Assembly: GCA_027451445.1 (NCBI GenBank)
Contig: DAIDJG010000361.1
Span: 1-64,000, forward strand
Direction: 5' to 3'
From: Singulisphaera sp.
GTDB taxonomy: Bacteria > Planctomycetota > Planctomycetia > Isosphaerales > Isosphaeraceae
Length of the DNA stretch: 64,000 bases
Position numbers and translations under genes: made by a program. A model generated the notes under the pieces. It was not told the DNA's origin. It was given only the letters and a program-made list of their open reading frames with translations, and did not search any database. Within the stretch, counting starts at the first letter, position 1, and each line of letters opens with the position of its first letter. Below are positions 1 through 9,025 of this stretch, in pieces.

Positions 1-245
1 GATGGCCGCGTACTTGCAGGTTACGACGCCGTGGTGGCCATGGGTCGATACTGCCCCCTCTTTTTCCCGGTCGCTCTCGTGGGATCGCTTCCGGGTGTCA
101 CATGGTTAGGCCGGCGAGCCTACAATATCGTGGCGGCCTCGCGACCGCGCGACGTGCCTTGCACGGACGAAGTTTGCGGGATCCATCCCCCTGTAAGCTC
201 CGTCGGGGTCAAATCTCATACAGCGGATTCCGAAAGAGCGCGCCC

Positions 246-575
246 ATGACCGACACCGGCTCTGAATCGAGTGTTCCGGCAAGAGGCCAGCGTCTTTACC
301 TGCACGAGCCGGGGTGGCAGATCGCGCAGAAGCACGGCAGCGTGCGCGAGTTCTGCTACATGATGGCCCCAGGCCAGGATTACTATCACCGACTGCTGGA
401 TGGCGAGATCTACCTCTTCAGTAACGAAGAGCGCCTCTGCGTTGCCTGCGCCGAGCGCCGAGGACTGATTTCATACGAACCGAAGGGACTGCAAGAGGGG
501 CTCCGCACCGTGGACCGCGCCGCGCCCGAGGGTGCTTCCGAGTTTGAAGTGCGGAGCAATTCCCCAGAGTTCTGA
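246..575 (+). CDS. Hypothetical protein, 109 aa
   Basis: I do not recognise this small soluble-looking protein. The ATG at 246 opens a 109-residue frame with no signal peptide or membrane segment; the same frame is open further upstream but that part is arginine-rich and looks like read-through. The sequence has aromatic and charged residues typical of a folded domain (for example REFCYMMAPGQDYYHRLLDG near the middle) and two cysteines in the pattern CVAC, too few for a clear metal site. The roughly 245 bases before it hold no gene that I can see; a TACAAT hexamer at 121-126 could be a -10 box but no good -35 lies at the right distance. Real gene likely, function unknown. Confidence 0.55.
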   Translation: MTDTGSESSVPARGQRLYLHEPGWQIAQKHGSVREFCYMMAPGQDYYHRLLDGEIYLFSNEERLCVACAERRGLISYEPKGLQEGLRTVDRAAPEGASEFEVRSNSPEF

Positions 576-790
576 TGGTGCCACTTCCGCTCGCGGCTTG
601 GCCGAGAACTCGTGTGTGGGCGACCTCGTCCGCACCGAAATAGGGCCTAGCGCCCACTCAACTCTGACCAGCGCGACAAAAAATGCGCCGCTCCACTTCT
701 ATTCTCTGGAAATCTGAATAGTAGTCGCTTACATTCGACCCGACGTAAGAAATGGCGGGTTCTTGCGACTACATGAAAGGGTCTCGTCCG

Positions 791-1258
791 ATGGGTATGC
801 GTTCTCAGTCAGCAACGGCGATTTTGAGCGGCGCGGTGGTCGTGGTCTTGCTCGGAGCGTTCTCACTGGTGGCGCAGGAGACCACCAAGGCACAGGAAAC
901 ACCCAAGGAAACGAAGGCATCCAAGGGCAAGAAGAAAGCGGAGCCCAAAGGTCAGGTCCCGCCGTACTTCGGGGACGTGGGATTGACGCAGGATCAGAAA
1001 GAGACGATCTACAAAATCCGCGAAAAGCATAAGGTTCATATCAACGACCTGGAGAAACAACTCAAGTCAGCCCGAGCCGATGAGCTCACCGAGTGCGAGT
1101 CCGTACTGACTGAAACGCAAAAGGAACTTCTCGCGCAACGTCGACGTGCCGCGGACGAGGCCAAGGCTGCCGCGAAGAAGAAATCCGCGGAGGAGAAGGC
1201 CGCGAAGAAACTCGAGTCTGCGAAGGCAGAAGCCGCAAAGCCCGACGCTTCCAAGTAA
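791..1258 (+). CDS. Secreted Lys/Ala/Glu-rich hypothetical protein, 155 aa
   Basis: The ATG at 791 is preferred over in-frame ATGs at 752 and 773 because a GAAAGGG ribosome site (776-781) lies nine bases before it. The product begins with a clear Sec signal peptide (hydrophobic core around residues 11-26, likely cut after AQ). The mature part is almost all lysine, alanine and glutamate, with a middle section (about residues 55-100) that looks like an amphipathic helix and a C-terminal tail of KAAK/EEKA repeats predicted to be helical or coiled. This resembles small periplasmic Spy/CpxP-like or pilus-associated helical proteins of planctomycetes, but no diagnostic motif was found. It stands alone and is followed by a strong terminator at 1297-1331. 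Confidence 0.7.
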   Translation: MGMRSQSATAILSGAVVVVLLGAFSLVAQETTKAQETPKETKASKGKKKAEPKGQVPPYFGDVGLTQDQKETIYKIREKHKVHINDLEKQLKSARADELTECESVLTETQKELLAQRRRAADEAKAAAKKKSAEEKAAKKLESAKAEAAKPDASK

Positions 1259-1296
1259 GACCGGCCGGTTCTTCGGAACCCGTTCTTGAGCCGTCT

Positions 1297-1331
1297 CGTG
1301 CCCGCGCCCTGAGGGGCGGGCACGCTCTTTT
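1297..1331 (+). terminator. Rho-independent terminator
   Basis: A nine-base perfect stem (CGTGCCCGC at 1297-1305 with GCGGGCACG at 1316-1324) encloses a loop that can itself pair, and is followed by CTCTTTT. It sits 38 bases after the stop codon of the secreted Lys-rich protein. Confidence 0.75.
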
Positions 1332-1370
1332 GCGCGGGGAGTTCGACCATCGCAGCCCTCGCTCGCTCGC

Positions 1371-2186
1371 TCACGAGCCGGCCGCTTCGCGATCGCGACG
1401 GTACCAACTCCATAGCAGGCGATGGGTCGTGTATTCGAGCAGAGCTTGCGAGCTTTCGAAGAGGATCTCGGCCTCGTTGCTGTGGGCGAGAAGCGCTCGG
1501 GTCGGTGCGGTCAGCGTTGCGTCGTCCGCCCGAGCGCAGAGGTCGGCGAGGAAGAGAGGGAAGTTCTCGGACGCCAGCGCGCTGAGGCGGTCGCCGAGGT
1601 ACGCGTAGTTCATCTGATTCTCAATCACGCGGTAGGCCCGGCGGGGGTCTCGGCGGACAATAATGATCTCGCCCAACGGGTCGTGCGGGATGCGCTGGGC
1701 CTGCGCGCGGCGGTCGAACGGCTCCGGCCGGCGTAACGTCAAGGCGCGCAGGCCGGTCACGATGGTCGAGGGCCAGCTTCGGGAATGGCCACTTCGATAC
1801 TCATCGTCGACCGCGATCCGCCCGGCACTGATCATCTCGATCTTCGGCCAGGGGGCCCAGTGCGTCGGCTCACCGTGCAAGCCCTCGACGCGAAAGCCTT
1901 CGGGCAGACACGCGGCTCTGTGTATCGTGCGCGCGGGGCTTAGCTCCGGGAACTGGTCCGTCCGCCACGCTTCGGCGGGCACACCCAGCTCGTACAGCCC
2001 GTCGAGAAGTGAGCGAGTTTCCTTCTCGGGGAGCGGAAGGTGCCAGACCCCGGGCACCCGCGCGATCCATTGCATGGCATCGGTCGGATGAGCCCCGGTG
2101 ACCTTCACGAACAAGTCGCGCACGGCGGCCGGGTCGTCGATCTCCTCGAACACGACCAGGCGATACGTCGGGGCCTTTGCGGACAT
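1371..2186 (-). CDS. Conserved-looking hypothetical protein, 271 aa
   Basis: This minus-strand frame is long and has good protein-like composition, but I do not recognise a family. The start MSAKAPTYRLVV (2186) is preferred to the ATG at 2210 because the first eight residues of the longer form are arginine-rich. There is no signal peptide or membrane segment. The first 90 residues (VVFEEIDDPAAVRDLFVKV, then HLPLPEKETRSLLDGLYELG) resemble a small alpha/beta domain, possibly ferredoxin-like, of the kind that handles ribosomal L7/L12-like or regulatory interactions; the C-terminal part is helical and ends in WSWYRRDREAAGS. It is divergently arranged with the TPR-peptidase gene at 2271, so the 84 bases between them must hold both promoters. 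Function unknown. Confidence 0.7.
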   Translation of the reverse strand: MSAKAPTYRLVVFEEIDDPAAVRDLFVKVTGAHPTDAMQWIARVPGVWHLPLPEKETRSLLDGLYELGVPAEAWRTDQFPELSPARTIHRAACLPEGFRVEGLHGEPTHWAPWPKIEMISAGRIAVDDEYRSGHSRSWPSTIVTGLRALTLRRPEPFDRRAQAQRIPHDPLGEIIIVRRDPRRAYRVIENQMNYAYLGDRLSALASENFPLFLADLCARADDATLTAPTRALLAHSNEAEILFESSQALLEYTTHRLLWSWYRRDREAAGS

Positions 2187-2270
2187 CGGGCGTCCTCGAA
2201 TGCGTCCCACGCTCAGGGTGTTTCCCTTGTTCTTCCCCCTATGTTACCGTGGGGGAACCAGGAGGTGGGC

Positions 2271-5105
2271 ATGGTACGCGAGATTGTAGCGATCGTGATG
2301 ATGGCCCTGGCGGCGGGCCCGGAATCGAAGGAACTCGACAAAGCGCGTCAGCTCTGGCAGGCCGGCCGCTATGCGGAGTCCCAGGAGATCTACGAACAGT
2401 TCGCCAAACGGGCGAAGGACGACCTCGCGGCGCCCTTGCGCGCGCGACTTGTCCTGGGCCAGTCCGAATGCCTCGCCAGCCAGGGGGAGTATGACAAGGC
2501 GATGGCCTTGTTGAAAGACCTGGCCGAGGCCCAGCCCAAGAATCCCGACCTCTGGGCCCGGCTTGCCGACCTCAAGTTCATGCGAGGCGACTGGGAGGGA
2601 GCCTCAGAGTCGAGCCAGAAGGCGCTCGCAGCGGATCCCGATCACCTCCTTGGCCGCTGGGTCGCCTCGCGACTGCTCGAAGCCCAGGGGAAGCTCGACG
2701 AAGCGGTCACCGCCTGGAAGTGGTTCGTTGATCGCTACAACGATCGCCACGCCGAGTTCTCGCGAAACGCCGACTCGATGCTGATCGTCGGCCAGGCTGC
2801 CGAACGCTACTACCGGGCCGTGGCCCGAGGCGACGAACTGGCCGAACAGCTCAACGACGTGCTGAGTGAGATCTACGAAGGTGCTCTTCGCGCCGATCCG
2901 CGCTGCTGGCAGGCGCCCTGGCTGGAAGGACGGTTGTTCCTTTCCGGTTATAACGAGTCCGCCGCAAAACGGGAACTCGCCCGAGCGCAGCAGCTTAATC
3001 CCGATTCGGCTGAAGTCCTCGTCACACTCGGCCAATCCGATCTGCAATCGTACAAGCTAGCCCCGGGCCGATCGAAAGCGGAACAGGCCCTCGAAATCAA
3101 CCCTCACTACGCCCCCGCCCAGGTCTTGCTTGCCGACCTGAATATCTCGGACGAGCGATTCACCGACGCCAAGACGGCCGCACAGAAGGCCGTTGCGGAG
3201 AACCCACGCGACGAGGAGGCACTTGCCCGGCTGGCCGCCTCGTGCCGGTTGCTTGTCGACCCGATCGGAGCCGCCGCCGCCGAAGCTGCGGCACTGGCCC
3301 GGAACCCGCGCCCCGCGACCTTTTATGCGGCCCTGGGCGAACGGCTCGCCGACCGCCGCAAGTATCAAGGCGCTGAGCGCGCCTTTTTGCTCGCGGCAGC
3401 CGCCGATCCTCATCGCGCGGATGCCCCTATCGGCCTCGGCATGCTCTACATGCAGATCGGACGTGAGAACGAGGCATTCGAGCTGTTCCGCATGAGCTTC
3501 GACGCCGACCCCTTTAACGTCCGCGCCAATAATCAGATGGAAGTGCTCAAGCACATGGCCACCTACGCACCGGTCATGTCCGAGCACTTCAGCGTCATGA
3601 TCGACCCCACCCAGGACAAGCTCCTGGCCAAGTACATGTCGCGGTACCTCGAGTCCGTCTACGGCGAGCTCACTCAGCGCTTCGGCTACACGCCACCCGA
3701 GCGAACGCAGATCGAGATCATGAAGACCCACCGCTGGTTCAGCGCGCGCACGATCGGCCTGCCGTTCATCCCAACCGTCGGCGCCTGCACCGGCAAGGTC
3801 GTGGCGCTGGCCAGCCCCAAGGCGACTCGCAAGCCGTTCAACTGGGCGCGCGTGCTCAAGCACGAGGTCGTTCACGTCATCACGTTGCAGCAGACCGAGT
3901 TCAACATCCCTCACTGGTACACCGAAGCCCTGGCCGTCGAGAGCGAAGGCTACCCGCGCCCGCAGGAGTGGAACAAAATGCTCCTTGAGCGCGTGCCCAA
4001 CCGCAAAGGCGTTCTGAACCTCGACACGATCAATCTGGGCTTCATCCGCCCCAAAGAGCCCGAAGATCGCCAGATGGCCTACTGCCAGGCCCAGCTCTAC
4101 GCCCGCTACATGCTCCAGCGCTTCGGTCCGGACGCCCTTAGCAAGTTGCTGGATGCCTACCGCCGAGGTCTCACGACCGACCGAGCCATCCAGTCGTGCT
4201 TCAACGTCGACAAGGCTGACTTCGAGGCCCAGTTCCTGACCTACCTCGACGAGGTCGTCAAGACGATCCGCACGCGCGTCAGCGAAGAGAAGCCCGTCAA
4301 GTTTTCCCAGCTCGAACGGATGCTCAAGGAAAAGCCCGACGATCCCGACCTGAACGCCCAGATGGCCTATGAGTACTTCGCCAGACGCTCGTTCAAGGAA
4401 GCCCGTCCCTTCGCGCGCAAGGCGCTGAAGCTCAAGCCACATCATCCGCTCGCGAGCTACGTCGAAGCACGCTTGTTGCTTTCGATCGACGACGACGAGG
4501 CCGCACTGTCCGTCTTGGAGCCGGCGCTCGATCCCGACCGCCCGAACGAACGCGTGATCGACCTCCTTGCGGAGTTGCAGATGAAAGCCGGTAAGCTCGA
4601 CGAGGCCGAGAGGCTCTACGAACTGGCGCGCAAGGACGATCCCGTTCACACCAAGTGGATCGCTGGCCTCGCACGTGTTCATCTGAGGCAGAAGAACACC
4701 GAAAGGTTTCTGAACGACCTCGCGATGATCGCCGACAACGACGCCGACGACATCGACGTGCGCAAGGTCCTGGCCGAGCGGCACCTCGAAGCCGGCCACG
4801 GCGAACAGGCTGAAAAGTGGGCCAACGAGTGCCTGTACATCACGGTCGACGACCCAACCTATCACACTGTACTGGCCGACGCCTTGGCCCTTCAGAAGAA
4901 ATTCGCCCCGGCGATCGACGAGTATGAGACCGCGATTGCGCTGAAGCCCAAAAAAGTGAACGACATCAAAGTGAAGTTGGCGCGGGCGCAGTTCGACTCG
5001 GGCAAGCGTGAGGAGGCCAAAGCCACCCTCGATGCCGTTCTGAAGGAAGACCCCGATCATCCTGAGGGGAAAGCGCTCCGCGAAACAATGGGAGAGTCCA
5101 AGTAA
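2271..5105 (+). CDS. TPR protein with embedded gluzincin (HExxH) peptidase domain
   Basis: The start at 2271 has an excellent AGGAGG (2260-2265) five bases upstream. The 944-residue protein has TPR repeats from about residue 20 to 410, a metallopeptidase-like domain in the middle, and more TPR repeats from about 690 to the end. The middle holds HEVVH at 531-535, followed by WYTEALA with Glu552 as the expected third zinc ligand, the layout of the peptidase MA-like families (PF13485-type; known to be zinc proteases). The N-terminus is hydrophobic (about residues 4-16) and could be a short signal or anchor. TPR repeats usually bind protein partners, so a protease that recruits its substrates is a reasonable inference. 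It is monocistronic, starting 84 bases from a divergent unknown gene. Confidence 0.88.
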   Translation: MVREIVAIVMMALAAGPESKELDKARQLWQAGRYAESQEIYEQFAKRAKDDLAAPLRARLVLGQSECLASQGEYDKAMALLKDLAEAQPKNPDLWARLADLKFMRGDWEGASESSQKALAADPDHLLGRWVASRLLEAQGKLDEAVTAWKWFVDRYNDRHAEFSRNADSMLIVGQAAERYYRAVARGDELAEQLNDVLSEIYEGALRADPRCWQAPWLEGRLFLSGYNESAAKRELARAQQLNPDSAEVLVTLGQSDLQSYKLAPGRSKAEQALEINPHYAPAQVLLADLNISDERFTDAKTAAQKAVAENPRDEEALARLAASCRLLVDPIGAAAAEAAALARNPRPATFYAALGERLADRRKYQGAERAFLLAAAADPHRADAPIGLGMLYMQIGRENEAFELFRMSFDADPFNVRANNQMEVLKHMATYAPVMSEHFSVMIDPTQDKLLAKYMSRYLESVYGELTQRFGYTPPERTQIEIMKTHRWFSARTIGLPFIPTVGACTGKVVALASPKATRKPFNWARVLKHEVVHVITLQQTEFNIPHWYTEALAVESEGYPRPQEWNKMLLERVPNRKGVLNLDTINLGFIRPKEPEDRQMAYCQAQLYARYMLQRFGPDALSKLLDAYRRGLTTDRAIQSCFNVDKADFEAQFLTYLDEVVKTIRTRVSEEKPVKFSQLERMLKEKPDDPDLNAQMAYEYFARRSFKEARPFARKALKLKPHHPLASYVEARLLLSIDDDEAALSVLEPALDPDRPNERVIDLLAELQMKAGKLDEAERLYELARKDDPVHTKWIAGLARVHLRQKNTERFLNDLAMIADNDADDIDVRKVLAERHLEAGHGEQAEKWANECLYITVDDPTYHTVLADALALQKKFAPAIDEYETAIALKPKKVNDIKVKLARAQFDSGKREEAKATLDAVLKEDPDHPEGKALRETMGESK

Positions 5106-5188
5106 ACCGCCGCCCAATCACGTTGGCCAAAACCACCAAACTGGAACGTTTGCTAACTTGCCTGAGAACTTTGTAAGATTTAGGAGCA

Positions 5189-5512
5189 ATGAACGAAATA
5201 CCCGCTGGCGGCTTGACTCTCCGTGCACTTCAGGCGATGATCCGACAAATGTACGGGCAGAAGGACGAGGCTCGCGGAGACGCGGCGACGTTCCTCTGGC
5301 TCACCGAGGAGTTCGGGGAGCTCGCAACCGCTTTGCGCGCGGGGTCCCAGGAAGAACTCGCCCTCGAAATGGCGGACGTGCTCGCCTGGCTCGCGACACT
5401 GGCGAATATTCGGGGCGTTGACCTCGAAGCGGCGGTCTGGAAGAAATACGGCGTCGCCTGTCCGGGTTGTGGAAAAGTGCCTTGTGTCTGTGACCCGGCG
5501 GAGAAGCCGTGA
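5189..5512 (+). CDS. MazG-like nucleotide pyrophosphohydrolase with C-terminal Cys cluster
   Basis: A 107-residue all-alpha NTP pyrophosphohydrolase-like protein. The metal-binding pattern is visible as EExxE (Glu40, Glu41, Glu44) and ExxD (Glu60, Asp63), followed by the helix DVLAWLATLANIRGVDLEAA, as in MazG and related enzymes that hydrolyse nucleoside triphosphates to monophosphates and pyrophosphate. After the fold there is a short tail with Cys91, Cys94, Cys99 and Cys101 (CPGCGKVPCVC), likely a small zinc knuckle. An AGGAG site (5182-5186) precedes the ATG by two bases, which is close. Candidate promoter boxes are TTGCTA and TAAGAT (5174-5179), which would leave almost no leader. House-cleaning of nucleotides is the usual role; substrate unknown. 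Confidence 0.85.
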   Translation: MNEIPAGGLTLRALQAMIRQMYGQKDEARGDAATFLWLTEEFGELATALRAGSQEELALEMADVLAWLATLANIRGVDLEAAVWKKYGVACPGCGKVPCVCDPAEKP

Positions 5513-5590
5513 GACGTGGTCGAACCCGGTTGACGGTGGTTACAGGCTTTGCGTGTTGGCAGTCGCTCTTGAATCCAGGGAAACTGTGTT

Positions 5591-7891
5591 ATGCGACCTC
5601 GTCTCGAACGCGGACTTCTCGCACTGGTCATCGCCTGCTTGGGAACCGCCAACGCCGGCGCCGCGCCGCCTGTGGACGTGCAGACCGTGCGGGTGGGATT
5701 CTCGAACAATGAGAAGACCAACCTGTTCAAGGTGGGCGCGTGGACGCCGGTCTGGGTGCAGCTCGGCGCGGGGGCGAACGGGTTCGAAGGGATCCTGGAA
5801 GTCGTGGCCCCGGACGATGGCGGAACACCCGTTGCGTTCCACGAGCGCGTCCAGATCCTGCCCAAGGAATCGAAACGAATTGTCACCTATGCTCGGCCGG
5901 GCGATCGGAATCCGGAGTTCACCGTTCGCGTGCTCGACAATGGAGGCCGGCGCGCGGCGAACGACTATAACACGAGCTCAACGGGCGCCGTGCTGAACGC
6001 GGTGCAGCCCGACGGCACGATGCTGATCACGCTCGGCAAGACGGCCGGTGTCGAATTGCTCCCCGGTCTTTCGGCCTTCAACGTCGACAAGACGCAAGGC
6101 GCAAGCGAGCTCGTCGTCGCCTCGATCGACTCGATGACCGGTACTCTACCGGGTCGTTGGTATGGTTACGACGCTGCGACGGCGGTCGTCCTGGACACCA
6201 GCGACCGGGATGTGATGTCCGCATTGGGTGCGTTTCGTGGACCCGCGCTCGCGGACTGGGTGCGCCGGGGCGGGCATCTCGTTGTGGCCGTCGGTCGCGA
6301 CTGGCAGGCTGTTCGCGACAGCTTCCTCGGCGCGATGCTCCCCGCCTGGCCGACGGATCAGGTGAAGGTGTCGTCGCTCGAGGCGCTGGACGTCTACGCG
6401 GGCACCGGTGCCAACAAGCAGACCAAACAGATCACACCGCCGGGGTCGCCACCGGTGATGATCACGAAGCTCGAAGACGTCGAGAAGCGCGGAGGCAAAG
6501 TGTTAGCCGCGACGGGTGACCTTCCGCTCGTCGTTCGAGGCTCCTTTGGATTCGGACAGGTCACCATGGTCGGCCTCGACGTCGACCAAAAGCCGTTCGC
6601 CACGTGGGAAGACCGCCCCATGTTCTGGGTGCGTACGATCGACCTGCGTCGACGCTCGGGTGAGAACGCCAACGCGAATATGCCGGGCATGGGTGGCGGC
6701 CGGATGTACCAGGCCAACGAGTCCGACCTTGCAGGCACGCTCCGCAGGGCACTCGAGCAGTTTCCGGGCGTTCAGCTTGTGCCTTTCGGCTGGGTTGCGT
6801 TCTTCATTTTCGTGTACATCCTGTTGATCGGGCCGGGAGACTACCTGTTCCTCAAGAAGGTCGTCAAACGGATGGAGCTCACGTGGATTACGTTTCCCGT
6901 GATCGTCGTAACGGTCAGTTTGCTCGCCTACTACGCCGCCTACGTCGTGAAAGGGAGCGAGCTCCGGGTCAACAAGGTGGACGTCGTGGATGTCGACGAG
7001 GCGGCGGGTATCCTGCGCGGGAGTTCCTGGATCAACATCTTCAGCCCGCAGAACCGCGACTACGACGTGGCGGTGATTCCCAGATCCCTCGATGTCCACG
7101 ACCCCAATGACGACCCGAAGGCAGCCCCGCGGCCGCCGGTCGGGACGGAAGTCGTGGTGAGCTGGTTCAATGCACCGGAGCCCGGGTTCGGCGGTATGGG
7201 TGGACAGAGCCGTTTGAGCTTCTCCAACAACGGGTATTCCTACAGCCCAGTCGGCGCGGCCGAGAGCTTGGAGAGCGTTCGTGTCCCGATCTGGAGCACC
7301 AAGTGCCTCACGGCCCGCTGGTTCGGCCAGACGAACTCGCTCGTCGAGTCAAAGCTCCGACCCGTCGGACTCAATCAGATCGAGGGGACGATCACGAACC
7401 ACACGCCGTTCCCGCTGGACGATGCGGTGCTCGTGTTCGGCCGGCAGATTTACACCCTCAAGTCGATCGCTCCGGGCGCGACGGTCCGGATCAACGCGGG
7501 CGAAACCCGTTTCCTTTCGGGTCGCCTCAAGGAGGATCAGGCGAGCTACTCCACAGGGAATCGCTACGATACGTCCAGCAATGTCAATCGGTCGAATTTG
7601 CTGTTTGCGATGATGTTCCACGATAGTCTGGGTAGCGCAGCTTCGGGCGAGTCGCTTCTGACGAATATGCCCCTGCACTATCTGGACCTGAGCGGTCAGG
7701 TCACGCTCGGGCGCCCGATGCTCGTCGCGAAGATGAAGCGGTCCGGGGCACGGCTGGTGCTGGCCCATGCACCGAGTCCGCCCAAGATCGACGAGACAAC
7801 GCTGCTTCGCGTCATACTTCCATTGGAGGCTGCCGCCGCCCCTCCCGCAAAGCCCGCCAAGGACAAAGCGGACGAGAAGGAAGGACGGTGA
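5591..7891 (+). CDS. Exported membrane-anchored protein, probable partner of ABC ATPase
   Basis: A 766-residue protein with an N-terminal signal peptide (core at about residues 8-20, cut near AGAAP). A large extracytoplasmic region follows, including a section at about residues 200-330 that looks like a glutamine-amidotransferase/flavodoxin-like alpha/beta fold. Two transmembrane helices lie at about 398-415 and 431-450, and another large domain fills the C-terminus, ending in a Lys/Glu-rich tail. No catalytic motif was recognised. An ABC ATPase gene starts 119 bases downstream in the same direction, so it may belong to a transport or gliding-type ABC complex; planctomycetes often carry such exported proteins next to gliding-motility-like ABC genes. 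That link is an inference from order only. Confidence 0.7.
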   Translation: MRPRLERGLLALVIACLGTANAGAAPPVDVQTVRVGFSNNEKTNLFKVGAWTPVWVQLGAGANGFEGILEVVAPDDGGTPVAFHERVQILPKESKRIVTYARPGDRNPEFTVRVLDNGGRRAANDYNTSSTGAVLNAVQPDGTMLITLGKTAGVELLPGLSAFNVDKTQGASELVVASIDSMTGTLPGRWYGYDAATAVVLDTSDRDVMSALGAFRGPALADWVRRGGHLVVAVGRDWQAVRDSFLGAMLPAWPTDQVKVSSLEALDVYAGTGANKQTKQITPPGSPPVMITKLEDVEKRGGKVLAATGDLPLVVRGSFGFGQVTMVGLDVDQKPFATWEDRPMFWVRTIDLRRRSGENANANMPGMGGGRMYQANESDLAGTLRRALEQFPGVQLVPFGWVAFFIFVYILLIGPGDYLFLKKVVKRMELTWITFPVIVVTVSLLAYYAAYVVKGSELRVNKVDVVDVDEAAGILRGSSWINIFSPQNRDYDVAVIPRSLDVHDPNDDPKAAPRPPVGTEVVVSWFNAPEPGFGGMGGQSRLSFSNNGYSYSPVGAAESLESVRVPIWSTKCLTARWFGQTNSLVESKLRPVGLNQIEGTITNHTPFPLDDAVLVFGRQIYTLKSIAPGATVRINAGETRFLSGRLKEDQASYSTGNRYDTSSNVNRSNLLFAMMFHDSLGSAASGESLLTNMPLHYLDLSGQVTLGRPMLVAKMKRSGARLVLAHAPSPPKIDETTLLRVILPLEAAAAPPAKPAKDKADEKEGR

Positions 7892-8010
7892 TCGATGGTT
7901 GCGTTCATCATTCGACGGGTTGACCAGAACACCAAGCAGAAAGACTCCCAAGGCGGGAAACGCGGCCGCTGAGCCGGGCCGTACCCACAACCTCAGAGAA
8001 GGCGCCAGCG

Positions 8011-8937
8011 ATGATCGAGACTTGCGACCTGACCAAGATGTACGGCGATCTCTACGCCCTCAACCGTTTGAACCTGACGTTGCACCAGGGCGACGTCTAC
8101 GGCTTCATCGGCCCAAATGGCGCCGGCAAGACGACCACGATGCGCATCCTGGCCACGCTCCTGAATCCGACCTGGGGCGAGGCCAGCGTCTGCGGCTACT
8201 CGATCTACAACGGCGCCAAGGAAATCCGCCGTGCCATCGGCTACATGCCCGACTTCTTCGGCGTGTACGACGACATGAAGGTCATCGAATATCTCGAATT
8301 CTTCGCCGCCGCCTATCGCATCAAAGGCCCATCGCGTAAGAAGATCTGCGAGGAAGTGCTCGAGCTCGTCGACCTCACCTACAAGCGCGACGCCCTGGTT
8401 ACCAGCCTCTCGCGCGGTATGACCCAGCGCCTCGGCCTGGCCCGCGTGCTCCTTCACGACCCCCAGGTGCTCCTGCTCGACGAACCCGCGTCAGGCCTCG
8501 ACCCTCGCGCCCGCATCGAGATCCGCGCCCTTCTCAAAGAACTGCGCGCGATGGGCAAGACCATCCTCGTGTCGAGCCACATCCTTCCTGAGTTGGCCGA
8601 TATCTGCAACAAAATCGGCATCATCGAACAGGGCGTCCTGCTCGTGAACGGCGCCGTTGTCGACGTCATGAAGCAAGTGCGTAGCGACATCGTTCTGAAC
8701 ATCGCCGTCGCGGAACGTCTGACCGATGCCGCTAATCTTCTTGAGGGCCAGCCCGAGGTCGAGAGCGTTCAGGACAAGAACGGCGTCCTGGTCGTCAAGA
8801 TGAACGAGGGCGTCACACAGTATGGCTACCTGGCCAACCGCCTCATTGAGCAGGGGTACGAGCTGACACTGTTCAAGGAAGACGAAATTAACCTCGAAAC
8901 GGCGTTCATGCACCTGACGAAGGGCATTACGAGCTGA
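8011..8937 (+). CDS. ABC transporter ATP-binding protein
   Basis: A 308-residue ABC ATPase. Walker A is GPNGAGKTT at residues 34-42, the signature is LSRGMTQR at 133-140 (a variant of LSGGQ), Walker B is VLLLDE at 153-158, and the switch histidine is His190 in VSSHILPE. The C-terminal 100 residues resemble the regulatory extension of DrrA/CcmA-type exporters and GldA-like proteins. Such ATPases energise a separate membrane permease, but no permease is encoded beside it; the gene upstream has only two or three membrane segments. The start has AGAAGG about nine bases upstream. A 17-bp hairpin at 8956-8995 separates it from the convergent gene. Confidence 0.93.
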   Translation: MIETCDLTKMYGDLYALNRLNLTLHQGDVYGFIGPNGAGKTTTMRILATLLNPTWGEASVCGYSIYNGAKEIRRAIGYMPDFFGVYDDMKVIEYLEFFAAAYRIKGPSRKKICEEVLELVDLTYKRDALVTSLSRGMTQRLGLARVLLHDPQVLLLDEPASGLDPRARIEIRALLKELRAMGKTILVSSHILPELADICNKIGIIEQGVLLVNGAVVDVMKQVRSDIVLNIAVAERLTDAANLLEGQPEVESVQDKNGVLVVKMNEGVTQYGYLANRLIEQGYELTLFKEDEINLETAFMHLTKGITS

Positions 8938-8955
8938 CGGGACCGACGAATGACC

Positions 8956-8995
8956 GATGGCAGATGACAGATCACCGTATCTGCCATCTGCCATC
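8956..8995. repeat. Hairpin between convergent genes, possible bidirectional terminator
   Basis: Seventeen bases (8956-8972) pair with 8979-8995 with one mismatch around a six-base loop. The arms are built of GATGGCA/TGCCATC steps and one further ATCTGCCATC follows. There is no T-tract, so factor-independent termination is doubtful. Confidence 0.55.
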
Positions 8996-9025
8996 TAGCA
9001 TCTGCCATCGCCCGAGGACGAGCGC

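Noticed and set aside
31-249. Short plus-strand frame near the left edge
   Set aside because: Arginine-rich, no ribosome site, no recognisable domain, and the better frame starts at 246.
3057-5117. Long minus-strand frame opposite the TPR-peptidase gene
   Set aside because: It mirrors the coding strand of a clear TPR gene and has no domain; a GC-rich shadow frame.
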